DNA of 64,000 nt, taken from positions 1,178,001 to 1,242,000 of the forward strand of contig JAQOOI010000017.1 in the NCBI GenBank assembly GCA_028554645.1, written 5' to 3'. Positions 45,601-57,148 of this stretch are shown in pieces (the stretch's first letter is position 1; each line of letters starts with the position of its first letter). This DNA comes from Omphalotus guepiniiformis (taxonomy: Eukaryota; Basidiomycota; Agaricomycetes; Agaricales; Omphalotaceae). Under the pieces are notes generated by a model, which saw nothing but the letters and a program-made list of their open reading frames with translations, was not told the DNA's origin and did not search any database. Position numbers and translations under genes: made by a program.

Positions 45601-45888
45601 TCCTGCGAAAAGACCGTATTCGTTGTCTGGGTCCTGAAATTGCTCGGGATCGACTTCAACGTCTTCTCCTCGACGTGCTTGAGCTTCACTAGGAATGTTG
45701 GTCGGTAGGAAATTGTGAGAGGACAGAAGAAACACTCACGCGATGACTTCCGCTGAAGGACCTTCACGAGCAGGACCAATATCTGATCGAGTAGTGAACC
45801 CAGAAGCACCACGACCAAGACCAGCGACATAGGAAGCTGGCGCAGGCATTGACAAGAATGCCAGCTTGTTGGGCTTGTTGTTGGCCAT
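42634..45888 (-). CDS. PRP6: Pre-mRNA splicing factor Prp6 (U4/U6.U5 tri-snRNP, HAT/TPR repeats)
   Basis: Bridges U5 and U4/U6 in the tri-snRNP. Start at 45888 with [12 protein letters not shown]; an in-frame upstream ATG at 45942 is less likely. The PRP1 N-terminal domain covers [64 protein letters not shown] and DSIIVGD. From about 44990 down to 42850 come at least a dozen HAT/TPR repeats of the form W-x-x-A-A-x-L-E (for example [52 protein letters not shown]). The C-terminus, [13 protein letters not shown] and [10 protein letters not shown], ends at 42634. About eight introns. It is divergent from the RhoGEF gene by 332 bp. Confidence 0.95.
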
Positions 45889-46220
45889 CTTGAATGCGGC
45901 TGAATGTGCAGGTGCTAGTGATGGTAAGTAGTAGAAGGTCACACTGGTGTGACATTGTGACCTCTAGAGCCTTTAGCAAGCAAACGCAAACAAAAATGGC
46001 CGAGCTTGACGTCATGAAAAGACTCGGCTGTCGTCGCAGGAGGAAAGGAAAAAATATTTGAAATGAAACAAGAGTCAGAATGAATTCTGCAGTACAGACG
46101 AGTGAATATGAATTATGTACAAGGAGAGAAATGTGTCAGAACAGCTGACGGGTGAAACGGAGATGATGCGTGACTGATTAGCGCGTGGTGACTGGGACGG
46201 ACTTGGGTGAGAAATAGAAA

Positions 46221-49200
46221 GTGCCACCAACATCGTCGACGATGGATAGACCACTGGGTCCTCGACAGCCACCAGGGCCAGACAAACGACATGCTGCCTA
46301 TGAATCAATCTTCGGTCGTCCTGGGGCCTCGCACCATCAGCAGTCACCGCCCCCACCGCTCCCTTCAATCCAGTCGAATTACTATTATCCTCAACAAAAT
46401 ATCGAGAGAAGGGATTATACCTCTATACCCCCAAGTGTCTATCCAAGGTACACTTTGGCCCCTCCTTCTGTCGTCTCTAGGCCCCGTTCTCTTAATTCTA
46501 CTTCTCCAAATCTTGGCGTCATCGCACCTCAGCCCGAGGAACCTCCAGATCCGGCTCTCGAGGCTCTCACTCAATCTGGTCTCACTCCTGCTCAGGCTTA
46601 TCAACGTCAGATATATTTGAACAGTCCTGCGACAAATCAGCCAGATTGGACTCGTTTGCAGAAGCAGCAACCACCGCTTCCACCTCCACCAACTCAGCTT
46701 CCGACGGTAGAGCTCGGGGACTCGAATCTTGGTATCGACTTTGCCGCCGACAGTAATTCGAGCGATCCAAGTACAGATGGCAGCAGTGAGCTGCCTTGGA
46801 TTCGCAAACCAGCTGCACGTGAGTCTCCTCTCGCATCTGTTCAGTGCTCAAACAGAAATAATTTCTTCTGCACGTGTGTTTAGCCGCTGCTGCTGCGTCC
46901 ATGCCTGCCCTTCAACATCACCAGAGCCGTCAAGGTTCTCCTGCAAGCCTCCCTTCTCACCGCTTTCCGGCCGCCGCTGCCAATCCTCCTCTTCATGTCG
47001 ACACTGCCTCCGCTCAATCAATACCATCTTCCCTCCCTAGTACTTCCCCTTCTTCAATCACCATGAACGAACACAATAGCGTGGTCACCGAAGCTGTCTC
47101 CACTCTTTCTGCACGTAGGTCCTCCGAGTCTGGTCATATTAGACCTGTCGGTGTCTCCCGCAGAGATCGTTCTGCTCAGGACAGGTCCATGTCCATGTCT
47201 GCCGCAACAAACTCGATGCGTGCTGTTCTCGCCTCCCGTCCTCCAATTCCTTCAGTGGTGGAAGCTGGTCGAAACTCTCCCGTCTCCGTCCGGACTCATA
47301 CACGCAAAACTCCGATCGTGTACCCTGCACTTCTTTCTCGAGTCGCAGAAGCATTTCGGGACCGCATCCAGCTTGCTGATAGGCTCAAGGATGGTCTCAC
47401 GTACAAGAATGCTTTTGATGGCCGCGAGGCGGTTGATAAGATCGCCTATATCATTAAGACCACAGACCGTAACCTCGCTCTCTTACTAGGTCGAGCGCTT
47501 GATGCGCAAAAGTTCTTTCATGATGTCACTTACGACCACAGGCTGCGGGACAGTGCTGCTGAGCTCTACCAGTTTCGAACCATACTTCCGAGCCCGTTCG
47601 TCAGTGGTGAACTCCCGAATGAGATTGGCGCAGGGTCGTCCAGTTTCGCAAACCCTTTACCTTCGGATTCGCCTGTAGTGCGTGTTCTTCCTTTTCTTTT
47701 GGTGCTTTGTGACACAATTTTCCAGGATGTAACGGAGCCCTCTTCGCCAGCTCCCTCAATGTCAATCCCTCCCCCACAGACCCGTGGCCGATCGGGTTCG
47801 ATTACTACGGATGAGGTCGAACTACCTTCGGGCGTATTCACGCTCCTGACTGACTGTTATTCGCCGACGTGTTCAAGAGATCAATTGTGTTACAGCATAG
47901 CATGTCCCCGGCGACTGGAGCAGCAAGCGAGGCTGAACATGAAACCTCAGCCTGGACTATCCAAACAAATCAGCCGGGAGAGTCTAGGTGATACGCCTGT
48001 CGTTAGTGTTATTACCTTTGATCAAAGCACGAGCTGATTAGTGCGTGTAAAGGATGATGGGACACTATGGATTCATTCAGTACCACAAGAAATTGTCAAC
48101 AGTGTTTCAGACTCTGAAAAGAAGCGACAAGAGGCCATAAACGAAGTCATCTACACCGAAAGGGACTTTGTTCGGGATATGGAATATCTCAGAGACGTAG
48201 GCCTTTGCCTTGCTAATTCACTTACTGTACTCAAGTATGTCTCAGACCTGGATAAAACGCCTACAAGAAAGCAACATCATACCCGAAGATAGACGAACGG
48301 CATTTCTTGAACAAGTGTTCTGGAACGTTTTTGAGATCATCGCTGTCAATACCCGCCTTCGTGATGCGCTCAACAAGCGTCAGAAACAGTATGCGGTCGT
48401 GGAGAAAATCGGTGACATTTTTCTCGATATCGTGCCGCTTTTCGGGCCATTCGTGTCGTACGGCGCTCATCAATTGTACGGGAAGTATGAGTTTGAGAAG
48501 GAGAAGAGTTCAAATCCGGAATTTGCCCAGTTTGTTGAGGTGCGTTTCTACTTGGTTTAGAGCTTTGACATTGTGTGTAACTCCCTTTGTGTGGTCAGAC
48601 CACCGAACGTCTTCCAGAGTCTCGCAAGCTGGAACTAAATGCTTACCTGACAAAGCCAACCACGCGTCTCGCAAGGTACCCTTTACTTCTTGAAGCTGTG
48701 TTGAAGCATACACCCGAGGACAGTCCGGACAAGACAATTCTTCCCCAAGTGGTATCATACGTCCGGGAGTTTTTGGGCCGGGTGAACACAGAATCAGGGA
48801 GAACTGAGAATCGTTTCAACTTGATACAGCTCGATCAGCAGTTGGTGTTTAGACCAGGTGAAGAAGTGGTGGGTTCTCAATTGATGTCACTTTCCAGTGA
48901 CGCTTTCTCACATGGGCGCTTCTCGTCCCAATTTAGAACCTTCGCCTGAGAGAAGAAGGGCGCGAGATGATCTACAAGGGCCCGCTTAACAAGCGTGATG
49001 GGGAAATCCATGTCTATCTCTTTGATCACGCGTTACTTTTTACGAAACTCGTCAAGACGAAGCAGCATGAGCAGTACAAAGTCTATCGTCGCGTGAGCTA
49101 TTCGTCCTTACAGAGTCTTATTCAATGACGTGAACGTACTACACGCAAACTTTGTGTGTTCTCTCAATTTTTGTAGCCAATACCGCTCGAATTACTGGCG

Positions 49201-50959
49201 ATTACCGCCTCTGAGGACGCGGCGAGCGCTAATGGCAATGGGACTGTCCGACCTATTCGCCATCGACAAGGACTCGTTAAAAAGTCCTCATTTAATCGCG
49301 ACAGCCGGGGGTCGCCGGCCACCGTCCCTGTGCACCTTAAGCCCGATGCGAAAGGCCCATTTTGGATCAACTTTGTCCATCTAGGACGCAAGTACTACAA
49401 TCTAGTGCTATGGGGGAGCTCGCTGTTGAATCAGAAGAAGTGGTTGGATATGATATTCAAGCAGCAGCAGGTGATGAGGGAGAGGAGTTCGGTTTTTGAG
49501 ACCGTTTCGTTGAGTGAAGGATTCTTCATGGCACCGAATAGGGTCAATTGTGCAGCACCATATAGTAGGTGTTGTTTTCTCATCGGAGTGGGTATGCGGC
49601 TCATATTTATAATCTGTAGGCGGCGGCAGGAAAGTTGCGTATGGAACTGACGATGGGGTTTACATCTCCGACCTGCGAGAGGTGAACAAGGACCCTGTCA
49701 AAGTTGTAGCGCTGCTCGATGTTACGCAGATAGACGTGTTGGAGGAATACCAGCTGCTTATTGTTCTCTCAGGTAGGTGATATATATGATTGGCCTCTCT
49801 CCCTCACTGATGACGCCTGTCCAGAACGGCAGGTGATTACCTTCCCTCTAGAAGCTCTGGACCCTATCGATCCGTTAGCGAGTCTGAAGCGGGCCAAACG
49901 AATATCCTCGCATACTTCGTTCTTCAAGGCGGGCTACTGTCTTGGCCGAATGCTGGTCTGCATTGTCAAGTCGAGTCAGTTATCAAGTACGTTCAAGGCA
50001 CTAGAGCCTATAGACCAAGGCACGCGAGGACGCGCCAAACCGACGTTTCGGAAGTTGCTGCAGGGCGGCAACGATACGCTCAAACCGTTCAGGGTCAGTT
50101 GAACGTGTCTGTTTTGGAGCTATGTTGATTGTACTGCAGGAATTTTACATACCGGTGGAGTCGACCTCTATCCATTACCTCAAAACAAAACTCTGTGTCG
50201 GGTGCTCGCGAGGGTTTGAAATCGTCGATTTAGAGACACTGGACACGCAAGGGTTGCTGGATCCAAACGACGAGTCGTTGGAATTTGTGAGAAAGCGGGA
50301 CAATCTTCGGCCTATGGCAATTTATCGAATACATAACGAGTTCCTACTATGCTATGATGGTGAGCATGAGACTTATCCTGCGAAGAAGATAATCTCAATT
50401 CTTTGCACAGAATTCGCGTTCTACGTGAACAAGAATGGTCGACGTTCACGTAAAGAGTTCATGGTGCATTGGGAAGGCGTGCCGACTGGATTTGGTGGGC
50501 ATATAAACTGTTTCAAAACTGATTGATATTGATGAAGAGACAGCTTTGCACGAACCGTTTGTGTTGGCGTTTGAGCCATCATTTGTGGAGATCCGTCACA
50601 TAGAGACAGGGTTAATGACGCAAGTGATCCAAGGATCAAACCTTCGATTGCTGTTCGCTGACAATCCTCCGTCGATGACGAACGGAAGTGGCTATTATGG
50701 CAACGCTGGGATGTACCAGCCAGCGTACGAGCCCAATCCTTATCACAATGGTTCGCCGTATGGGTACGGTGGCCGATCCGGTTATGGTGGATACGGGGCA
50801 CAGATGTACCCTGCGCAATATGGAAGGCCAGTATCACAGGGGTACGCACGAGACGAGATTCTCATGGTATCTGAGGATCGGGTGCTAGCGCTGAGGACTA
50901 GCAATGGTCCTCAGAGAATGATGTCTGACAGCGCGTCAATGATTTCTATTCCACGATGA
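46221..50959 (+). CDS. Rho guanine nucleotide exchange factor with DEP, DH-PH and citron homology domains (Rom2/Rgf type)
   Basis: Activates Rho1 GTPase in the cell-wall integrity pathway, at the plasma membrane of growth sites. Start at 46221 or 46242 (M-D-R-P-L-G). A long Pro/Ser/Gln-rich N-terminus leads to a DEP domain (LADRLKDGLTYKNAFDGREA) near 47370-47570. A short conserved block, SGVFTLLTDCYSPTCSRDQL, comes next. The DH domain starts with KKRQEAINEVIYTERDFV near 48119 and includes LNAYLTKPTTRLARYPLLLE near 48636. A PH domain follows (GPLNKRDGEIHVYLFDHALLF), then a C-terminal CNH domain from about 49530 (YGTDDGVYISDLREV, FKAGYCLGRMLVCIVKS, FVLAFEPSFVEIRHIETG). The end is Gly/Tyr/Asn-rich. 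About a dozen introns. Confidence 0.93.
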
Positions 50960-51199
50960 TCTGTGTATGAATTGCTATATTATTTTCTGTTAAGTAGCTC
51001 CGTCTGTACGTACTTAGTTGATATAAGATATTGTAATTTCAATTTGTGTATGTAGACAACAACAACATATGAGCTTAGGTAATCTATCGGGGGCCTGAAA
51101 AAATGATTTAGGCGAGAGTTTGAGAAACGTCTCTTCTTCCGTCGCCACTTCCAACTACACCTGCGTGCAGCGCCTGTCGCTCGTTTGTCATTCCTTGTA

Positions 51200-53206
51200 A
51201 TGAAATTCCAAGCTCTCGCCGCTCTTTTGGCCCTCGCCGTCTCCAGTAATGCCCATAACAATGTCCAACAGCGACATGCCCGTATCGCCGCCAAACGTGA
51301 CACTTCTTCAGCTGCTGGGTCTTCTACTTCAAGCGCCTCTGTTGTTTTGTCTGCTTCTGCGAGCTCAACTGCTGCTGTCGCCGCCTCTACCTCTGCTGGT
51401 GCTACTGGTACCTCTGTTGCAGGTACTTCGGCCGCTGCAGGTACATCGGTCGCTGCAGGCACCCCAGCTGCCGGTGGTGGTACCACTATCCCACCGTTGT
51501 CCAGCATCAGCTCTGGTATGCCTTCCGGCGCAACTATTCCGGTGACCGCTACCTACACCTCTGGTTCCACCCCTACCTACTACTCTGCTGCTTCAGGCCT
51601 ACCCACCCCCTGTAATTGCCATTCCTCTTATGTCACTCGTTCTCACTAACATTTTTTAGTCGTGTTCAGTTCCGCTGACTGGCCTGCACAAGACAAGCTT
51701 CCTGATACCAGTAGGCATTCGAATGAGTGTCTGTTCAAAATTTTCATCTCATTTTCTTTTTCGCAGGCTCTGAGGAAGTCCAGGAATGGCTGAAAGAGCT
51801 CGATGGATGGGATATTCCCGACATCTCTCCTACCGTTGATGGTACTTGTGGAAGCGATCCTTCAAATGCAGCAAACGCTTCTAGCCGTGGATGGTGGACC
51901 TGCGGTGGTTACACCAGGGACACTGATATCGTTGCTTGCCCCGACAAGATGACATGGGGTCTCAGGTATGTACTTCGGGTTGAGTTACCTTCCGTACTGC
52001 CGATTGAATGATTTCTGTCAAGCTTTGATGATGGTCCTTCCCCTTTCAGTAAGTATCAATCACACGTCAAAAAAAATTTCAGCTCACTTACGTTGTTTTA
52101 TTACTTCACTTCTCATAGCCACGTTCGTATTTCCATCAACCGGGAGTTCGGGCGATATTGACGTTTTTTTGCCTAATACAGGAGACTCTTGTCGTTCCTT
52201 GATCAGAAGGACATTCTCGGTACTTTCTTTGTTGTCGGCTCTCGTGTCATCGAGAGGCCTGATGTCCTCAGGGAAGAGTACATGTCTGGCCACGAAATTT
52301 CCGTCCACACCTGGTCTCACCCCGTGAGTGGATGGCTCTTCTAAACTCTCTCTGGCGTTGCTAAATGGGCTGCATCCTAGCATCTTACCACCCTTACTAA
52401 CGAGCAGATCGTTGCTGAGCTTGGTTGGACTCGAAAGGCTATCAAAGAAGTCCTTGGTGTGACTCCCACCACCATGCGTCCTCCTTACGGTGATATCGGT
52501 CAGTTTTCTTTTTCGCCTTTCAGTTGGCCTGTGGTCTGATTGCGGGCATAGATGATCGTGTGCGTGCCATTTCTCTTGCAATGGGCATGGTTCCTATCAT
52601 CTGGACTCGCACCGAACAAGGTTACTCGTTTGACACTTTCGGTAGGTTTTCCCATTACGTTATAAATCCTAAATATTTATCCGTACTTCCACATCAGACT
52701 GGATGGTCGCTGGTGGTTTGGTCACCTCCAGTGCCCAAATTCAACAGTTCGAGAGCATTCTCGGGAACGCAACAGTTATTGACAGTGGATTCATTGTCTT
52801 GGAGCATGATCTTTTCGAGATCACGGTCGATCTTGCCATTGGATATACCCTTCCCGCTGCACTTAACCACGAACCCCCTTTCACTGTAAGTGCATTCTCT
52901 TGGATCATCACAGATGTTCACTGTTTTGTCTTCTAGCTCAAGCCCATTGGGCAATGCTCCAATATTCCCTATACCAACATGTACCTAGAGAGCAACGTCA
53001 ACTCTTCTTTCCCTGTCACCTCCAATACTGGTGGTGGCATCGACACTGACGGGGACGGTACTACCGATGTTAAGTCCAAGGCCAATAGCACCACCAGCGG
53101 CGCTAGCTCGAACGGCAAAAATGCTGCCATTCCCCAGCTCGGTTCTGCGCCCATGTTCAGCACGTTGTCGCTGGTCGGGCTTGCGCTTCTCGGGAGCATG
53201 CTATAA
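51200..53206 (+). CDS. Chitin deacetylase, GPI-anchored polysaccharide deacetylase (CE4)
   Basis: Removes acetyl groups from cell-wall chitin to make chitosan. Start at 51200 with a signal peptide (MKFQALAALLALAVSSNA), a Lys-Arg site (IAAKR), and a long Ser/Ala/Thr-rich region suited to O-glycosylation. The NodB domain has SFDDGPSPFS with the catalytic Asp and metal Asp near 52022, HEISVHTWSH (metal His pair) near 52297, RPPYGD near 52482, IIWTRTEQGYSFDT near 52595 and FIVLEHDLFE near 52790. The C-terminus is Ser/Gly/Asn-rich and then hydrophobic (FSTLSLVGLALLGSML), a GPI signal. The intron after SPFS is read as 52053-52181, because that alone gives K-R-L-L-S-F-L-D-Q in frame. Confidence 0.92.
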
Positions 53207-53820
53207 GCACACTTCCAGCCTACTTACTTAACCCAGAGTCCTGGTCCACCTGCGAGCCATCTTTGATGTCTTTAACTAGGTGCCAAAGAGCCTCCTTGAC
53301 CGGGGTTCACCGTTTCTGTATGTAACGATTAGGTTTCGAGTAGTAGCAGCTAACGCATCCTCCCCCCTTACCTTTCATCACGTCAGTTTTTTAAATTATC
53401 GTATCTTCTTTGCTTTTGTCGCTGCTACTCTTCATACTTAGCTTTGTTCAAGCTAAGGGCTATTCTCGTTACCTTGCTGTTCATGAGAGAATGACTAGCT
53501 GGCTACATGATTATTCATCTACATAGAGGCATGGGACTCGCATTCACACCATACGATTAATGATAATTGGACTGCTTCTCGTCGCTCCAGCTAGCTGCTA
53601 CATACCCAAATTGAATGTAATAAGAGCGATAGAGTTCTAGGGCATCCAGGCATTCTACCTAGCTACTACCTGCTGCTACATACCTAGATTGAATGTAATA
53701 AAAGTGATAGAGATCTAGGGCATCTAGGCGATCCAGGGCATCCAGACACTCTGGGCAAGTCTTTCATTTGTACACGCATTCACCATTATGATTCTACATA
53801 CTCCATGATCTAAAAGTCCT
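53207..53820. other. Intergenic region with an imperfect direct repeat
   Basis: 3' region between the convergent chitin deacetylase and carnitine acetyltransferase genes. Besides the repeat at 53595-53730, nothing is supportable. Confidence 0.5.
53595..53730. repeat. Imperfect direct repeat, period 78 bp
   Basis: Two copies of about 58 bp, starting CTGCTACATACC at 53595 and 53673, share most bases through AATTGAATGTAATAA-like and TCTAGGGCATC words, with point differences and a degenerate spacer. A third run of GGGCATC/CAGG-like words continues to about 53755. The copies have diverged, so the duplication is not recent. No coding role is seen. Confidence 0.65.
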
Positions 53821-56216
53821 TCACAGCTTGGCGATTCCTGGAACTGTATATAGAGCGTACAGGTCCTCAGCAGCTCGGGCAATTTCTTGTATGAACTTTG
53901 TGTTTGGCATCTGTGTTCGAGATGTGATGGTGTACAGCAAGCGATCTGTAAGGATATCAGCTGTCATTTAAGTCGAATAAATCGAGGAACGTACCATCAA
54001 AGCCGGTCATATAGGCAACACCGAATCCATTCGGAACCACCTGAGCGATAGGTGTCATTTTTTTTCTCACTGGATGAACAAAAAGCTCACCTCGCCCCAT
54101 CCGTATTCACTGAAATGCTTGGAAAAAATTGCAGATGTACTAAGGACCCAGTGGCTTGATCTAGTCAACACCGGGTCGGAGAATAACGCCGGAGTCTCCT
54201 CGCCTGTTTTGAGCAGTTTCCGCAACCCTACAGCAAAACCCTTACTTCTATACCCGAGCTTTCAAGGCCCTAGGAATGGACTTACCAAACAGATGTCTGT
54301 CAATTCCCTGTCCGTTTCCACAATTCCTCGCTGTCGTAATATGCTTCTTCACCGCAGCTTGGAACAGCCTTTTTTTATCTTCCTTGCTGGCATTCGGGTC
54401 ATCCATAATCTTGACCCACGCATCAGACTCTGAGCTGACGACTCTGATAGCTTCCGTCCGGCCCTTGAAGAATTTTCTCGTAGTTGCAGCTTCGTATGTC
54501 CCGCCTTGTCTCTTCTCACCCCCAATCAACCGGCGATAAGCTAGCTGGACGATCATCTGCGCCCAAGAGTCGGGAGATACACCGAACTGCTTGATAGCGG
54601 CTTTGCCGTAGTGAGTAACGTAGTAGGAGAGATCTTGACTTTCGATGAGCTTCAGAACGGCTGCATCAGCAGACGCGATAGCTTTCGATAAAGCAGGCGA
54701 GATCTCCCAGTCCAGAGGTACTGGAGTGCTCTTTGACTCTCCAGATGAAGGAGTACCATGGTCGAAAGAACAATCGGCGAGACTAGCAAGGACCTCGTCA
54801 CAAAGACGCACTGTCGGCGTGCCGTCCATAACAGAGTGTTCACCCATGAAACCGGCGTACATGTTGTCGTAAACTATGAACTGACATGGTTTATCAACCC
54901 AACGGTTCTGCAAACCGATGGCACGACCGTTAGTGACGGTTCCATGCCATAGACCGCGACTGCGGTCTACGGCACTGGTAGGCGCGCCATCCTCAAGGCA
55001 GATGATGAAGGCTGAGGACTGGATCGCATGAAGGATCTCCGAGTTTCGTGCTGACGATGCGAGTTCGCCGTAGTCCTGAACAAACAAGAAAGTGTTCAGC
55101 AAGCCAACGTAATGAATTGCATGGTGAATCTTACCTTGGCCCATACATCGCGGTTGGAAGCTGTAAGAACGCCAACGCCAGGGTGTTCAGAAGTCGTATT
55201 ATCATAAATGTATTGTATCTGCCTTGATTGAAAATTAGCCGAGTGTATATGGGCAGATTCACTAAGTACATACCTCTCAAATTCGTCTGTACTGAGAATT
55301 CTTCCATTAATAGCAGCGTCAACTTTCCAAACTCTGTTTCTCCGCATGACAATGAGGTGTCCGAAATCCCCTGTGTCGCCTTCCTTCGCGTACGAAGTAC
55401 TCCAGTCAAGTCCTTGCGGTCCAGGAAGCCGACAGCAATCAAACATCCATCTAAATATCATTGAATGAAACACTCTGATCGAGTCTTAGCGCGGGCGCGT
55501 ACCGGTACGTATCCATACAGAAAGGACCCTCCTTTGTTCCATCTGGCTTAATCTGACCGAGCTTCAATCTCTTTCTGAACAACATGGCAGCTCGCGCAAT
55601 GCCAGCGGCACGAGCGGCGGGAGTCTGGCGAAGATGAGACGGATGCTCAGTGAAACCATCTGTTAACAATGATTTAACGCGTCTCAATCGTCATACTAGC
55701 AGCATATAACGACTGACAAAAATATGATACGTTAATCACAACCTATGATCCGCGGAATGTCGGTGTGAAAAACATCAAATCATGCAAATCATGACATACC
55801 GAATCTCGATACCCAAGGTATCCCCCATCGTCCCACCACTCCTCTAACCAGTGAGCTGTCTCGTCATACCGCTGCAAAAGGCGATTCTGCAATTCGGGTC
55901 CTATTCCGGCAGCAAAGTCATCAATCTTCTTGACTGCCTCTTGATATTCCCCGTTGTCCCACGCAATAGGCTTCAGACTCTCTTTCAGACGCGTCAAAGT
56001 AGCAGAAAGTTCTGGGACAGGTAATTTTTGAAGTGACGACTGAGCAGCGTAAGTTTCAGATCCAGGAAGAGCTTGCGGGGCAACTGCTTTCCATCGTGGT
56101 GGTCGATGAGCTGAACGCGGGGCGGGACTCGCAGAGGTTGACATGGAAGCAACAGACGACTTGAGATAGTAAGATTTCGAGCTCTGCCTCTTAGAGAGTC
56201 TGGCAAGAGGGATCAT
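53821..56216 (-). CDS. CAT2: Carnitine O-acetyltransferase with mitochondrial presequence and peroxisomal PTS1
   Basis: Transfers acetyl groups between CoA and carnitine so acetyl units can leave peroxisomes and enter mitochondria. Start at 56216 gives a basic presequence (MIPLARLSKRQSSKSYYLKS). A second in-frame Met, M-S-T-S-A-S-P at about residue 25, would make a form without it. The core starts with LPVPELSATLTRLKESLKPI and includes WWDDGGYLGYRDS and PFCMDTYRY. The catalytic His is in YAGFMGEHSVMDGTP near 54845, followed by LIGGEKRQGGTYEAATTRKF and RTEAIRVVSSES. The protein ends AKL, a peroxisomal targeting signal, at 53821. This architecture is that of yeast Cat2. Introns number about seven. 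It is convergent with the chitin deacetylase gene and divergent from the aminotransferase gene. Confidence 0.94.
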
Positions 56217-57148
56217 TCTTGTATGCGTTGAGAATGCGTTACCCGCCGCTGATATCCAGAGGACACCGGATTACACCTGATTCAGCCTTCCGGCTATGCA
56301 ACATCTTATCCCGAGACAAGACGTTTTCCACGGTACACGTTCGTAGTTCGCCACTTCTTCAAATGCCGAGGAACACTTACAAGGTAGTACGATGGTCAAA
56401 ATATAGTCTACCACTAGCAGAGGTAGTACCTGGTAGATATCTCGATTACAAATTTTCTTAGGATGTAACGTGATGGGGAGTCCGAGTCCATCCACCTCCG
56501 AGTCCGCAATGCGCATAGGGTTCAGCAATGTCAGGAACGTCCTCGACCGGACTTGCGACACCCACAGCAAGCCACTAGGAAGCCTGAACGCTCCATATTT
56601 CAATTCTCGCACCCCAGCGTTAAAAAAGGGGTTGGAGGTCGGTCATGCTTATTACATAATATGTGGTACACCTAAGACATGATTTCATCGTTTTCTAATA
56701 GGAATACTATGGTTTTACTTTTTGCCTCAGAACTACCTCACTACCTCATCCAGTGTTTTCAGAACGAGCCTGATTTCGTTGGGCCAAGGCTTTGATATCA
56801 AAACAATAGCCAGGTCGAGGAGACTACGAAATAGGAATGCACTGGGTCACTCAGGTCACTGCAACTTCGTTCGTCTTAGCAAACATTCATTGCCTTGCAA
56901 TTGGAAAGTCATCTTCTGGTCAACTTCGCCGTTCGTGGCCTTCCGTGCCCAATAGCGCTGGGCCCAACATCGCTTGACAACGAAGACATTGAAGATAAAT
57001 GGCCACGGCGATCTGCACGTGAAGATTCCGTCCGATGCTCCGGTAAATTTAGTAAAATTGAAATGCAGGCTCAGGAATAACGCGTAAAAGTTAAACGGTC
57101 AGCTATATATCGATTGGTTGCTTCTTTCTGCCCTCACAAACACGTATC
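56217..57148. other. Divergent promoter region between carnitine acetyltransferase and aminotransferase genes
   Basis: About 930 bp without a supportable gene. It contains the start regions of both genes and a TATA-like box for the aminotransferase at 57104-57109. Short open frames here have no recognisable features. Confidence 0.5.
57104..57109 (+). promoter_or_regulatory. TATA-like box of the class III aminotransferase
   Basis: TATATA about 40 bp upstream of the ATG at 57149, next to an inverted CCAAT (ATTGG) at 57113. The spacing is short, so the leader would be short too. Confidence 0.35.

Noticed and set aside
52130..52181. Exon encoding A-T-F-V-F-P-S-T-G-S-S-G in the chitin deacetylase
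   Set aside because: It breaks the conserved sequence after SPFS and leaves the next exon out of frame; reading 52053-52181 as one intron restores the canonical protein.
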